Assembly: GCA_016284295.1 (NCBI GenBank)
Contig: JAEEOP010000013.1
Coordinates: 1 to 42,727 of the forward strand
Direction: 5' to 3'
Length of the DNA stretch: 42,727 bases
Origin: Methanomassiliicoccaceae archaeon
GTDB taxonomy: Archaea > Thermoplasmatota > Thermoplasmata > Methanomassiliicoccales > Methanomethylophilaceae
Both the position numbers and the translations under genes were made by a program. Positions within the stretch are counted from its first letter, which is position 1, and each line of letters begins with the position of its first letter. Positions 16,085-24,610 of the stretch are shown in pieces. The notes below the pieces were generated by a model. That model was not told where the DNA came from, ran no database searches, and saw nothing but the letters and a program-made list of their open reading frames with translations.

Positions 16085-17523
16085 TCTTTATCCCCCTTCT
16101 TTTTGGGTGTGTAAATAAGGTTTACTGCACCGGTACCAAGCGTGACCGGCTGTCCAACTATGATGTTCTCGGTAACTCCCTCAAGGTGGTCGACCTCTCC
16201 TACCATAGCTGCGTGCAGAAGGTGCGCGGCAGTGATCTCGAAAGCCGCCCTGGCAAGTACCGAGGACTTCTTTCCAGACACTCCGTGCCTTCCGATGGCC
16301 TTCACATAACCGTCGTTGGTCATGAGATCGGCCACGAGCATGATGTGACGTATATCGACATCAAGACCCGCTTCTCCCAGAGTTCCCATTGCCTCGTGGA
16401 TGATGGAGTTCCTGGCGGCCTCGATTCCGAGGACGTCGGCCACTTCCAATATGCTGTTTGTCATCACATTGGGTGCATCCACTCCGGTCACTGTAAGGAC
16501 CTCTTTGAGGTTGCTTCCTTCGGTGACGATCTTCCAGTATCCCTCCGTCTTGGACAGGACGGCCCTGGTAATCCCGTCGATACCTTTGATCTTGGCGGTC
16601 TTGACGGAATCGTACATCACCTGGAGCTTCTTGTACGAAGGCTCGTCCGACTGGATGACGATGTCGTATCCCGACAGCTTCACCAGACCGCGGACGGCCT
16701 TGACCTTGTTCAATCTCTCCACCAGTTCCTCGACCTCGATGTGCCTCTCCTCCATCTTGCGGACGTCGGGTCTGACGATCAGCATCATGTTGGTGATATC
16801 GGTGTCGATGGTGGCGACATCCAGGATGGATGTCATCTCTATGTTCGATGCGACGAGACGTGCGACGTTCTCGTCCTGGGCTGCGATGCCCTCGAGCGGG
16901 ATGTCCATCGAAGGAGTGCTGGGGATGCGCCTGGCATCCACGATCTCGATCAGACGGGGAAGTCCCTGGGTAACGTTGATGTTCGCGACTCCTGCGTAGT
17001 GGAAGGTACGCATGTTCATCTGGGTACCAGGCTCTCCGATGGAGTGCGCAGCCATGACTCCGGCAGACTCGTTCTGGTCCATCTTGTGCCTCTCGTACAT
17101 GGCGCTGGCCCTTCTCAGGAGCTCCCTGCACTTGTCTTCGGAGACGTCATGCCCCTCGATGCGTGCGGCGATGTCCACGATGACCTTCATGGGCAGCTCG
17201 ATCTTCTCCTCCTCGAGGTATCCCTTGAGCCTGAGCTCGGTGTCGTTGTAGACGTAGAAGTCCGTGACCTCCTCCATCTTGACGGGCTCGGGCTCCTCTA
17301 CGACCTTCTTCTTCGATCTGCTGGATGTGGAGGAGCTCCTGACTGCTCCCAGCTTCTGGATGACGTCCTTGGCCTCATCCTCGCTGATTCCGAGCTTGAC
17401 GATCTCCTCCTCTCCGGCGGTCCTGATGGCGTCCAGCGATGTGTACTGGGTGAGCAGCAGCGCAACGGTCTCCTCGTTGATGCCCCTCTTGATCAGGGCG
17501 TTCATTGTATCTTTCTTAGCCAT
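16081..17523 (-). CDS. rpoA2: DNA-directed RNA polymerase subunit A'' with N-terminal HhH extension
   Basis: The C-terminal third of the largest RNAP subunit, 480 aa. The standard A'' region starts near residue 85-90 and includes [20 protein letters not shown] (bridge-helix/trigger-loop neighbourhood). A'' proteins are usually ~390 aa; the extra ~85 residues here look like a helix-hairpin-helix domain (1-60, [18 protein letters not shown]...[18 protein letters not shown]). A Ser/Lys/Glu-rich linker (61-85) joins it to the core. The ATG at 17523 is preferred over GTG 17529 because GGAGGTGA (17530-17537) sits 6 nt upstream. It starts 2 bp after rpoA'. Confidence 0.96.
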   Translation of the reverse strand: MAKKDTMNALIKRGINEETVALLLTQYTSLDAIRTAGEEEIVKLGISEDEAKDVIQKLGAVRSSSTSSRSKKKVVEEPEPVKMEEVTDFYVYNDTELRLKGYLEEEKIELPMKVIVDIAARIEGHDVSEDKCRELLRRASAMYERHKMDQNESAGVMAAHSIGEPGTQMNMRTFHYAGVANINVTQGLPRLIEIVDARRIPSTPSMDIPLEGIAAQDENVARLVASNIEMTSILDVATIDTDITNMMLIVRPDVRKMEERHIEVEELVERLNKVKAVRGLVKLSGYDIVIQSDEPSYKKLQVMYDSVKTAKIKGIDGITRAVLSKTEGYWKIVTEGSNLKEVLTVTGVDAPNVMTNSILEVADVLGIEAARNSIIHEAMGTLGEAGLDVDIRHIMLVADLMTNDGYVKAIGRHGVSGKKSSVLARAAFEITAAHLLHAAMVGEVDHLEGVTENIIVGQPVTLGTGAVNLIYTPKKKGDKE

Positions 17524-17525
17524 TA

Positions 17526-20336
17526 TCACTCACCTCCGCCGTCGTAATCGGTCTCGAAGTCGTCCATGTCCTCTCCTTCTCCCTCTTCCTCGATGTATTC
17601 CATCTCGTCCTTCTCGAGGGATCCGTAGTCTCCTCCGACGTCCTTCTCGTTGTCGTGGACGAACTCCTCCGACTCCTCTCCGAAGACCTCGAAGAACAGG
17701 TCGTCCAGATCGATGGCCTTACCCCTGACCGTCTTAGCGGGGTCGACACCGTCCTCTCCGTACCTGAACTGGATGACGGTTCCCACGGTGTTCCTGACCG
17801 TTCCGTCGGATGTCAGCTTGAGGTCCTCCAGAGCGGAGACGAGCCTCCTCTGCATGTATCCGGACCTGGAGGTACGGACCGCGGTATCGACCAGTCCCTC
17901 TCTTCCTCCCATCGCGTGGAAGAAGAACTCGGTGGGTGTCAATCCTGACTTGTACGAGTTGGAGCAGAATCCTTTGGCGTACGCGCCCAGGTCTCCCTTC
18001 TCGAAGTGGGAGAGCGTCCTGTCCCAGTATCCTCTGGACAGCCTCTCTCCACGCACGGCCTGCTGACCCACACAACCCGCCATCTGCGACAGGTTGAGCA
18101 TGGATCCACGGGCTCCGGCCTTGGCCATGATGACCGCAGGGTTGTCCATTCCCAGGTACTTCCCTGCGATCTTTCCTGCCTCGTCACGGGCCTGTCCGAG
18201 GACCTGCATGACGCTGACCTCGAGGGTCTCCCTGAGGGAACGTCCGGGCATCTGCTGCAGTGTTCCGGCACGGTACGAGTCGACCAGCGCGGTCACCTTG
18301 TCGATGCATTCCTGGGTGTTGTTGTTGATCTGCAGGGATGCCTCCTTGGGGATGTCCTCGTCGCTGATACCCGTGCTGAATCCGTGGTTCATGAGGGCAC
18401 CGAGGGCGAGCCTGGTGACCTGGTTGATGAACTGGGCGGCCCTTGCGGAGCCATAGTCGCGGGCGATACGGTCGAGGATCTTTCCCTTGCTGTTTCCGAT
18501 GGCTTTGACATCGATGGTACCGCAGACGAGCTTTCCGTCGCGGATCTTGACGTATGCGTCGTACTCGCACTGGTCCTTCTTGCAGACGCCGCAGTTCTGG
18601 CAGATGTTCGCCTTGAAGCTGGTGTTGAAGTCCTTGGGGAGGACGGTGGAGAACAGCTGCTTGCCGGTCCAGTACCTCTCTTTGGTCTCCTCGTCGATGA
18701 AGGGCTCGGGCATCTCGATGTCGCTGAGCTTGAACATGATGTTCGCTGCTTCCTCCGCGTCGAAGCGGGGGTTGTTGTGCGTCAGGAAGTAAGCTCCCGT
18801 GATGTGGTCGTGGATGGCCCCGATGATGGGTCCTCCGTACCTGGGCGAGAGGATGTTCTCCTGCACCTGCATGATGATGCGTGCCTCTGCACGGGCCTCG
18901 TCGGACTGGAGGACGTGAAGGTTCATCTCGTCCCCGTCGAAGTCGGCGTTGTAGGGCGGACATACGCACAGGTTGAACCTGAAGGTCTTCCCTTCCATGA
19001 CCTTGACGCGGTGCGCCATCATGGACATCCTGTGCAGCGAGGGCTGCCTGTTGAACAGGACGACATCTCCGTCGACGAGCTGTCTCTCGACGGTGTATCC
19101 GATGTCGAGGTTCTCCGCGACCTCCGCGGCGTTCCTCTCGGTGACCCTGATCTTCCTTCCGTCGGAACGGATGACGTAGTTCGCTCCGGGGACGTAGGGG
19201 AAGTCCAGCACGTCGGCCATGGGGCCGCGCCTGACGATCTCCCTGACCTTCTCGATGTTGTACTGGTTCACGCGGAGCGGGACCGTGAGCTCCCTGGCGG
19301 CGAATGTGGGGACACCCACATCGTTGATGGAGAGCAGCGGGTCGGGCGAGATGACCGTACGGGCCGAGAAGTTGACACGCTTTCCGGAAAGGTTGGATCT
19401 GAAACGTCCCTCCTTTCCCTTGAGCCTCTGCTCCAGGGTCTTCAGGGGACGTCCGGACCTGTGCCTCGCGGGCGGGATTCCGGATGTCTGGTTGTCAAAG
19501 TATGTGGTGACATGGTACTGGAGCAGCTCCCACAGATCCTCGACGATCAGCTGGGGCGCTCCCTGGTCACGGTTCTCTCTGAGCCTCTGGTTGATCCTGA
19601 GAACGTCGACCAGCTTGTGGGTCAGGTCATCCTCGGACTTGTCTCCTGCCTCCAGTGTGATGGAGGGCCTGACGGACACGGGAGGCACGGCGAGGACGGT
19701 GAGGACCATCCACTCGGGCCTGCATGTCTCGGGATCGATTCCGAGCGCCCTGAGATCCTCGTCGGGGATCCTCTCGAGCCTCTCGCGGACCTCCTTGGGG
19801 GTCAGCTTGTGGTTGTCCTCGACCTCCCTGAACGTGGTGGGCTTGTCGAGCTTGATCTTGATCTGGGCCTCGTTACAGTAAGGGCAGACGGCCTTTCCGG
19901 ACGCGTCCTTGGCGGTGTCCTTCGTGAAGAGCTTCTTCTCGATGGTTCCTCCTCCGAGCTCCTCCATCTTCTCCATGCTCTCCATGCGGTCCTTGATCTG
20001 GTCCTCGGAGAGCATCAGCCTTCCGCACTTGCAGCACGTGGACTCGAGGAGCATCTTGATGTCCTTGATGAATCCGACATGGATGACGGGGAGGGCGAGC
20101 TCGATGTGTCCGAAGTGTCCGGGACACTCGTCGACCTTGCATCCGCAGGTCTTACAGCGGATTCCGGGCTCGATGACTCCCATGTGGGGGTCCATGAGTC
20201 CTCCGGGATAGGGATAGCCCTCGTCGTTGTAGGTGTCGGGGGTGATGACCTTGATCGCAGACATCTTCCTGATCTCCTCGGGGGAGAGGCAGGAGAACTT
20301 GATCGATCCGATTCTCTTGGTGATTCCGTATGTCAT
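17526..20336 (-). CDS. rpoA1: DNA-directed RNA polymerase subunit A'
   Basis: The N-terminal two thirds of the largest RNAP subunit, 936 aa, carrying the catalytic magnesium triad in NADFDGDEM (463-471; Asp465, 467, 469). An N-terminal zinc site uses [17 protein letters not shown] (Cys61, 64, 71, His74). A second Cys cluster, [12 protein letters not shown], lies further on. The last ~50 residues (about 887-936) form a strongly acidic tail ([18 protein letters not shown]) longer than usual for A'. The start overlaps the rpoB stop by ATGA. Confidence 0.98.
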   Translation of the reverse strand: MTYGITKRIGSIKFSCLSPEEIRKMSAIKVITPDTYNDEGYPYPGGLMDPHMGVIEPGIRCKTCGCKVDECPGHFGHIELALPVIHVGFIKDIKMLLESTCCKCGRLMLSEDQIKDRMESMEKMEELGGGTIEKKLFTKDTAKDASGKAVCPYCNEAQIKIKLDKPTTFREVEDNHKLTPKEVRERLERIPDEDLRALGIDPETCRPEWMVLTVLAVPPVSVRPSITLEAGDKSEDDLTHKLVDVLRINQRLRENRDQGAPQLIVEDLWELLQYHVTTYFDNQTSGIPPARHRSGRPLKTLEQRLKGKEGRFRSNLSGKRVNFSARTVISPDPLLSINDVGVPTFAARELTVPLRVNQYNIEKVREIVRRGPMADVLDFPYVPGANYVIRSDGRKIRVTERNAAEVAENLDIGYTVERQLVDGDVVLFNRQPSLHRMSMMAHRVKVMEGKTFRFNLCVCPPYNADFDGDEMNLHVLQSDEARAEARIIMQVQENILSPRYGGPIIGAIHDHITGAYFLTHNNPRFDAEEAANIMFKLSDIEMPEPFIDEETKERYWTGKQLFSTVLPKDFNTSFKANICQNCGVCKKDQCEYDAYVKIRDGKLVCGTIDVKAIGNSKGKILDRIARDYGSARAAQFINQVTRLALGALMNHGFSTGISDEDIPKEASLQINNNTQECIDKVTALVDSYRAGTLQQMPGRSLRETLEVSVMQVLGQARDEAGKIAGKYLGMDNPAVIMAKAGARGSMLNLSQMAGCVGQQAVRGERLSRGYWDRTLSHFEKGDLGAYAKGFCSNSYKSGLTPTEFFFHAMGGREGLVDTAVRTSRSGYMQRRLVSALEDLKLTSDGTVRNTVGTVIQFRYGEDGVDPAKTVRGKAIDLDDLFFEVFGEESEEFVHDNEKDVGGDYGSLEKDEMEYIEEEGEGEDMDDFETDYDGGGE

Positions 20337-23300
20337 TTCAAATCCTCCAGCTGAAGCCTCATGGCCACACCAAGGGACAGCAACTCATCCATAAGCAGTT
20401 TGAAAGCGTATGATGTCTGCACCTGGTAGATGTTCGTGTTGTTCTTACATACAGGACAGTACAGGGATCCGTGCCTGTCCATGATGGCGATGTGTCCGCA
20501 GGACGGGTTGCCGCAGATCCACTGCTGGGTTCCGTCGGACTCGTCCAGGAGACGGTCCTTGATGACCATGGACACTCCGTGACCGATCAGACAGTCACGC
20601 TCCATCTCTCCGAACCTGAGACCTCCCTGCCTGGAACGTCCCTCGGTAGGCTGCCTGGTCAGGATCTGCACGGGTCCCCTGGACCTGACGTGCATCTTTC
20701 CGCTGACCATGTGGTGCAGCTTCTCGTAGAAGATGACTCCCGTGTACACATCGGCCTGGATCATCTTTCCGGTCCTTCCGTCGTACATGATCTCCTTACC
20801 GGTGTTCTTGAAACCGTTCCTGACGAGACCGTCGCGGATGGCCTCCTCGTTCTCTCCGGAGAAGGCGGTACCGTCGATGAAACGTCCCTCCATGGCTCCG
20901 ACCTTACCCGCGATCATCTCGAGCACGTGCCCGATGGTCATACGAGAAGGGATTCCGTGGGGGTTGACGACGAGGTCGGGCGTGACTCCGTCGGCCGTGA
21001 AGGGCATGTCACACTGGTCGACGAGCCTTCCGACGACTCCCTTCTGTCCGAACCTGGAACAGAACTTGTCTCCGAGCTCGGGCACCCTCTGGTCCCTGAC
21101 CTTGACACGGACGAGCTTGCGTCCGTCCAGGTCCTCTGTGATCATGACGGAGTCGACATAACCGCTCTCTCCGTGCCTGACGGTGACGGATGTCTCCCTC
21201 CTCTTCTGGGGTGTGAGGAAGTCGGTGTCCTCCTCATTAAATCTGGGAGGCGATGTCTTTCCGACGAGGACGTCGGAGCTTCCGACCCTGGATCCGGGAA
21301 GGATCAGACCATCATCTCCGAGCATGGAGTACTTGTCCTCCTCGCGTGCTCCGGTGACATCGGGCTGGGGGATCTCGAACGCGTCCTCGGTTCCTCCGGG
21401 GTAGCGGTGCTCCTCTGCGGAGTAGGACCTGAGGAAGGTGGACCTTCCGAGTCCCCTCTGGACGGAGCTCTTGTTCATGACGAGCGCATCCTCGATGTTG
21501 TATCCATGGTAGGAGAGGACGGCGATGCAGAAGTTCTGTCCTGCGGGCCTGTGCTCGTAATGCATGAAGTTCATGGTCTGGGTCTGGACCATGGGCCTCT
21601 GAGGGTAGTGCATCAGGTGGCCCCTTGTGTCGGGCCTCATCCTGTAGTTGGAGCATGAGATTCCCAGAGCCTGCTTACCCATTGCCGCACCCATTGTGAT
21701 ACGGGGTGCGGAGTTGTGCTCCGGATAGGGAACGATACCGCATCCGACTCCGATGATGATCATCGGGTCGACCTCCATATGGGTGTACTTGGGGTCGAGC
21801 TTGGTGGGGACGGTGAACTCCTCGCCGCACCACCTGCACTTGAGGACGGAGTCGCCCTCCTTGCCGGGGTTCATCCAGTCGGCGTCGGTGGGCGAGAGCG
21901 CGTGGTTGCAGCAGGGGCACCTGGAGGGGACGTCGTAGGGGTCGACGAGGACCAGCGTATCCTCCTCTTCCTCTGCATCGATCCACTCGATGATTCCCTC
22001 GCGGAACAGGTCGTTCCACTTGATCTTGTCCTCGCGGATTCCCTCGATGTGCTTCCTTGTGAGCGCGAGCCTTCCGTTCTTGACGATGAGCAGGGGCCTT
22101 CTGAGACGGCCCTCGTCGCAGTTGATGATGACCTCGTTGGTGTCCTGGTCGAAGCGGACGTTGATCTCTCCGGAGACCAGGCCGCATCTCCTGCGCTCCC
22201 TGATCTCGCTCACCAGTTTCTTTGCGTCGCTGTGCACTCCGACGAGGTCCCCGTTAACGAAGATACGGGTCTCGTCCACGGACTTGACGGTCTTGACTCC
22301 GAGCTCCCTGAGCATCCACTTGATGTCCATGTCGGGGATTCCCTCGGAGACCTCGATGATGAGGGCGGTGTTCTTCACCAGACCGCAGTTCTGTCCTTCG
22401 GGCGTCTCGGAAGGGCACAGTCTTCCCCACTGCGTGGGGTGCAGGTCACGGGCCTCGAAGTGGGGCTGGCTCCTGGTAAGGGACGATGTCACCCTCCTGA
22501 GGTGCGACATGGCGGACAGGTTGGATGTCCTGTCGAGCAGCTGCGACACTCCTGCGCGTCCTCCGACCCAGTTACCTGTGGCAAGAGCGTGGATCAGCTT
22601 GTGGGTCAGGAGCTCTGTCCTGATGGAGGAGCGGATGGTGTTGATGTCGAACTTGTCGTTCTTCTTCCTTCCCCAGCTCCTCTCCAGCTGGTACTTGAGG
22701 TCCTTCATGAGGCTGCTGAAGCTGGTCCTGAAGAGATCCTCCATGAGGTCTCCGGAGAGCTTGAGCCTCTTGTTAGCGTAATGGTCCTTGTCGTCCTCGT
22801 TCCTCTTCTCGAGAGAAAGCTCGAGGACTGAACGTGCGACACGGCCGAGGAAGATGGCCTTCTTGTTCCTGTCGGCCTTGGTGTCCCCGAGGTGGGGCAG
22901 GAGGGAGCGGTCCAGGATGGACTCGACCTTCTTAGTCCTGTACTCCTTCGCCTGACCGGCGGCGAAGTTCCTCTCGAGGAACAGGATCGCGTCCTCTTCG
23001 GAGTGGAATCCGTTGGGCGCGTATGTCTTCTTGTCGAAGGACGCTTCGATGTTGGCGTAGACCGTGTTCGCCATGAGCTCGTCGGACACGATGGTGTCGT
23101 AAATCTCCTGATCGGACTCCATGCCCAGCGCCTTCATGAGGGCGACGAGGGGTATGGAACCGGATACCGCGGGGACCGATACCGAGAGCATTCCGTCCTT
23201 CTTCTTCTCCACAAGTGTCAGAGCGCGGTAACCGTCCTTCTGTGAGAAGACCTTGGCAACTTCGACTGCCGCGCCGTATTTCTCGTTGTATTCGACCATG

Positions 23301-23953
23301 ACCCTGTTGGGTGCCAGGTCTTCCAGTGTGATCAGGACCCTCTCGGTTCCGCCCACGATGAAGTATCCTCCGGGCTCCCTGGGGTCCTCCTTCTCCTTGA
23401 TCAGCTCGGCCTCGTACTCCTCATCGGTGAGCTTGTGGTCGAGGTGGAACTCGAGGTTATCCCTGTGAAGACTGCATCCCTGGGACTTCACCATGATGGG
23501 CAGGTCTCCGACCCAGAGCCATCCGGAGTTCTCTCCGCTCTCAGGCTCCTGGCCGTCCTCGAGGATCTCGAAGAAAACCTCCACGCGGGAGGCGTAGTTG
23601 AACTTTCTGAGCCTGGCCTCCATGGGGGTGGTCCAGTGCTCGCAACCGTTGGCCTCTTTCACGTAGGGCTCCCCGACGCGGATGGTAGGCTTCGCGTTGA
23701 CGTCGATGTGTCCGTCCTCGTCCCTCCTCCTTCCGATGCGGATCTCATAGTTCCTTCCGCCTGTCTTCTCCGGGTCCAGCTTGATGATTCCGCGCACCGC
23801 GTCATCGGTGGGGACCCTGATGTCGTCGACAATCCTCTGCATCCTGCTGTTGGGGTTGTCCTCGGATGCAAGGAAGTCGTTGAATGACGAGAGGTGGTGG
23901 TTGACGATGTTGTGCTCGTTGAAGTAAAGCTGCACTAGGTCCCTCATCTTCAT
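20333..23953 (-). CDS. rpoB: DNA-directed RNA polymerase subunit B (unsplit) with inserted zinc ribbon
   Basis: The second-largest RNAP subunit as one 1206-aa chain; many methanogens split it into B' and B''. Core motifs include YNIEDALVMNKSS, the FGQKGVVG clamp region, and a C-terminal zinc site (CGNPSCGH...LYCPVC). After the acidic EEEEDTLVLVDPYD segment an extra cysteine cluster appears: CPCC at 679-682 and CRWC at 706-709. The chain then resumes with YTHMEVDPMIIIGVG. This insertion (~45 aa) looks like a zinc ribbon. The ATG overlaps the rpoH stop. Confidence 0.98.
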   Translation of the reverse strand: MKMRDLVQLYFNEHNIVNHHLSSFNDFLASEDNPNSRMQRIVDDIRVPTDDAVRGIIKLDPEKTGGRNYEIRIGRRRDEDGHIDVNAKPTIRVGEPYVKEANGCEHWTTPMEARLRKFNYASRVEVFFEILEDGQEPESGENSGWLWVGDLPIMVKSQGCSLHRDNLEFHLDHKLTDEEYEAELIKEKEDPREPGGYFIVGGTERVLITLEDLAPNRVMVEYNEKYGAAVEVAKVFSQKDGYRALTLVEKKKDGMLSVSVPAVSGSIPLVALMKALGMESDQEIYDTIVSDELMANTVYANIEASFDKKTYAPNGFHSEEDAILFLERNFAAGQAKEYRTKKVESILDRSLLPHLGDTKADRNKKAIFLGRVARSVLELSLEKRNEDDKDHYANKRLKLSGDLMEDLFRTSFSSLMKDLKYQLERSWGRKKNDKFDINTIRSSIRTELLTHKLIHALATGNWVGGRAGVSQLLDRTSNLSAMSHLRRVTSSLTRSQPHFEARDLHPTQWGRLCPSETPEGQNCGLVKNTALIIEVSEGIPDMDIKWMLRELGVKTVKSVDETRIFVNGDLVGVHSDAKKLVSEIRERRRCGLVSGEINVRFDQDTNEVIINCDEGRLRRPLLIVKNGRLALTRKHIEGIREDKIKWNDLFREGIIEWIDAEEEEDTLVLVDPYDVPSRCPCCNHALSPTDADWMNPGKEGDSVLKCRWCGEEFTVPTKLDPKYTHMEVDPMIIIGVGCGIVPYPEHNSAPRITMGAAMGKQALGISCSNYRMRPDTRGHLMHYPQRPMVQTQTMNFMHYEHRPAGQNFCIAVLSYHGYNIEDALVMNKSSVQRGLGRSTFLRSYSAEEHRYPGGTEDAFEIPQPDVTGAREEDKYSMLGDDGLILPGSRVGSSDVLVGKTSPPRFNEEDTDFLTPQKRRETSVTVRHGESGYVDSVMITEDLDGRKLVRVKVRDQRVPELGDKFCSRFGQKGVVGRLVDQCDMPFTADGVTPDLVVNPHGIPSRMTIGHVLEMIAGKVGAMEGRFIDGTAFSGENEEAIRDGLVRNGFKNTGKEIMYDGRTGKMIQADVYTGVIFYEKLHHMVSGKMHVRSRGPVQILTRQPTEGRSRQGGLRFGEMERDCLIGHGVSMVIKDRLLDESDGTQQWICGNPSCGHIAIMDRHGSLYCPVCKNNTNIYQVQTSYAFKLLMDELLSLGVAMRLQLEDLK

Positions 23954-24216
23954 CCCCTCGTAACGAGCCTATACGCCACGAATTCCTGGGCGGTCCTGCT
24001 CTTTCTTACAATTTTGATGACACGACCCTCATCGATGGGACCGTGGATGCTCTCCAGGACTTTGACTCCCGGGTCACTTTTCCTGATCTTAGGGAGCTGC
24101 TCCAATTTGATTCCCTTCCTATCGAGAACCGCCTGAGCCTCTTCCTCGGTCAAGAGATGGTGCTCAGGCACCAAACAGTGCTTGAGTACATTGAACGAGA
24201 TGCTTTCTGTTGCCAA
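23950..24216 (-). CDS. rpoH: DNA-directed RNA polymerase subunit H (Rpb5 C-terminal domain)
   Basis: An 88-aa subunit equivalent to the C-terminal domain of eukaryotic Rpb5, at the polymerase jaw. Diagnostic patterns are FNVLKHCLVPEHHLLTEEEA, KIRKSDPGVK and KIVRKSRTAQEFVAYRLV. The start is TTG: no in-frame ATG exists near the conserved N-terminus, and AGGTGA sits 4 nt upstream. It is the first gene of the rpoH-rpoB-rpoA1-rpoA2-rpl30e-nusA cluster, about 110 bp downstream of a tRNA-Lys gene on the same strand. Confidence 0.95.
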   Translation of the reverse strand: MATESISFNVLKHCLVPEHHLLTEEEAQAVLDRKGIKLEQLPKIRKSDPGVKVLESIHGPIDEGRVIKIVRKSRTAQEFVAYRLVTRG

Positions 24217-24220
24217 GTTT

Positions 24221-24226
24221 TCACCT
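24221..24226 (-). promoter_or_regulatory. Ribosome binding site deciding the rpoH TTG start
   Basis: AGGTGA on the minus strand, 4 nt from the TTG. It fixes this rare start codon, since no in-frame ATG or GTG is available at the family's N-terminus. Confidence 0.7.
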
Positions 24227-24328
24227 ACTTTTTTCCAGACCGGTCATCTGGGGAAGACGTTTGATTTTGAGAAAAAGTGTGTGCCTTTCCTCATACTTGA
24301 TCTGCCGTCGATCTCTCATGAAGTCCAT

Positions 24329-24405
24329 TGGCGGGCCTGAAGGGATTCGAACCCTTGGCAGCCTGATTAAAAGTCAGGTGCTCCACCTAGCTGAGCTACA
24401 GGCCC
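24329..24405 (-). tRNA. tRNA-Lys (anticodon UUU)
   Basis: A full cloverleaf: acceptor GGGCCTG/CAGGCCC, D-arm TAGCTCAGCTAGGTGGAGC, anticodon stem CCTGA/TCAGG with loop CTTTTAA (anticodon TTT), and T-arm AAGGGTTCGAATCCCTT. Discriminator is G and the CCA end is encoded. Apart from the anticodon arm it is identical to the tRNA-Lys(CUU) at 38881. Confidence 0.96.
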
Positions 24406-24442
24406 TTATGGATAGCGTTCAAGCTTGTAATTTCGGTGCAAC

Positions 24443-24459
24443 ATATAGTATTATAAAAG
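24443..24459 (-). promoter_or_regulatory. Predicted TATA box of tRNA-Lys(UUU)
   Basis: The minus strand reads CTTTTATAATACTATAT. The inferred transcription start falls about 25 nt before the mature tRNA 5' end. This promoter may also feed rpoH downstream, since no stronger AT-rich box is visible between the tRNA and rpoH. Confidence 0.5.
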
Positions 24460-24552
24460 GGTTGCTTCCTCGTTAAGGACAGTAACGGGGATACAATGCG
24501 TTCTTCCATATAAGAACCCCTGTTCCGTAAGCGTTTTTTGGAGAGCGGGGCC

Positions 24553-24567
24553 GGAGGCCGGGCCTCC
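24553..24567. terminator. GC-rich palindrome downstream of the ABC exporter operon
   Basis: GGAGGCC-G-GGCCTCC is a perfect 7-bp inverted repeat in the gap between the exporter genes and tRNA-Lys(UUU). It can fold as a 6-bp stem. A TTTTTT run precedes it on the plus strand only, so it is not a classic U-tract terminator for the minus-strand operon. Confidence 0.3.
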
Positions 24568-24610
24568 CTTCCCGGGATCGGTCCGTACTCCGGGACATCG
24601 GCATCCGCAT

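Noticed and set aside
18006-20354. 782-codon plus-strand open frame antisense to rpoA'
   Set aside because: Composition is that of a reverse-frame shadow, and the minus strand encodes the conserved polymerase subunit.
24541-24600. GC-rich block after the exporter operon as a riboswitch or small RNA
   Set aside because: Only one short palindrome is evident, with no wider pairing or promoter pointing into it.
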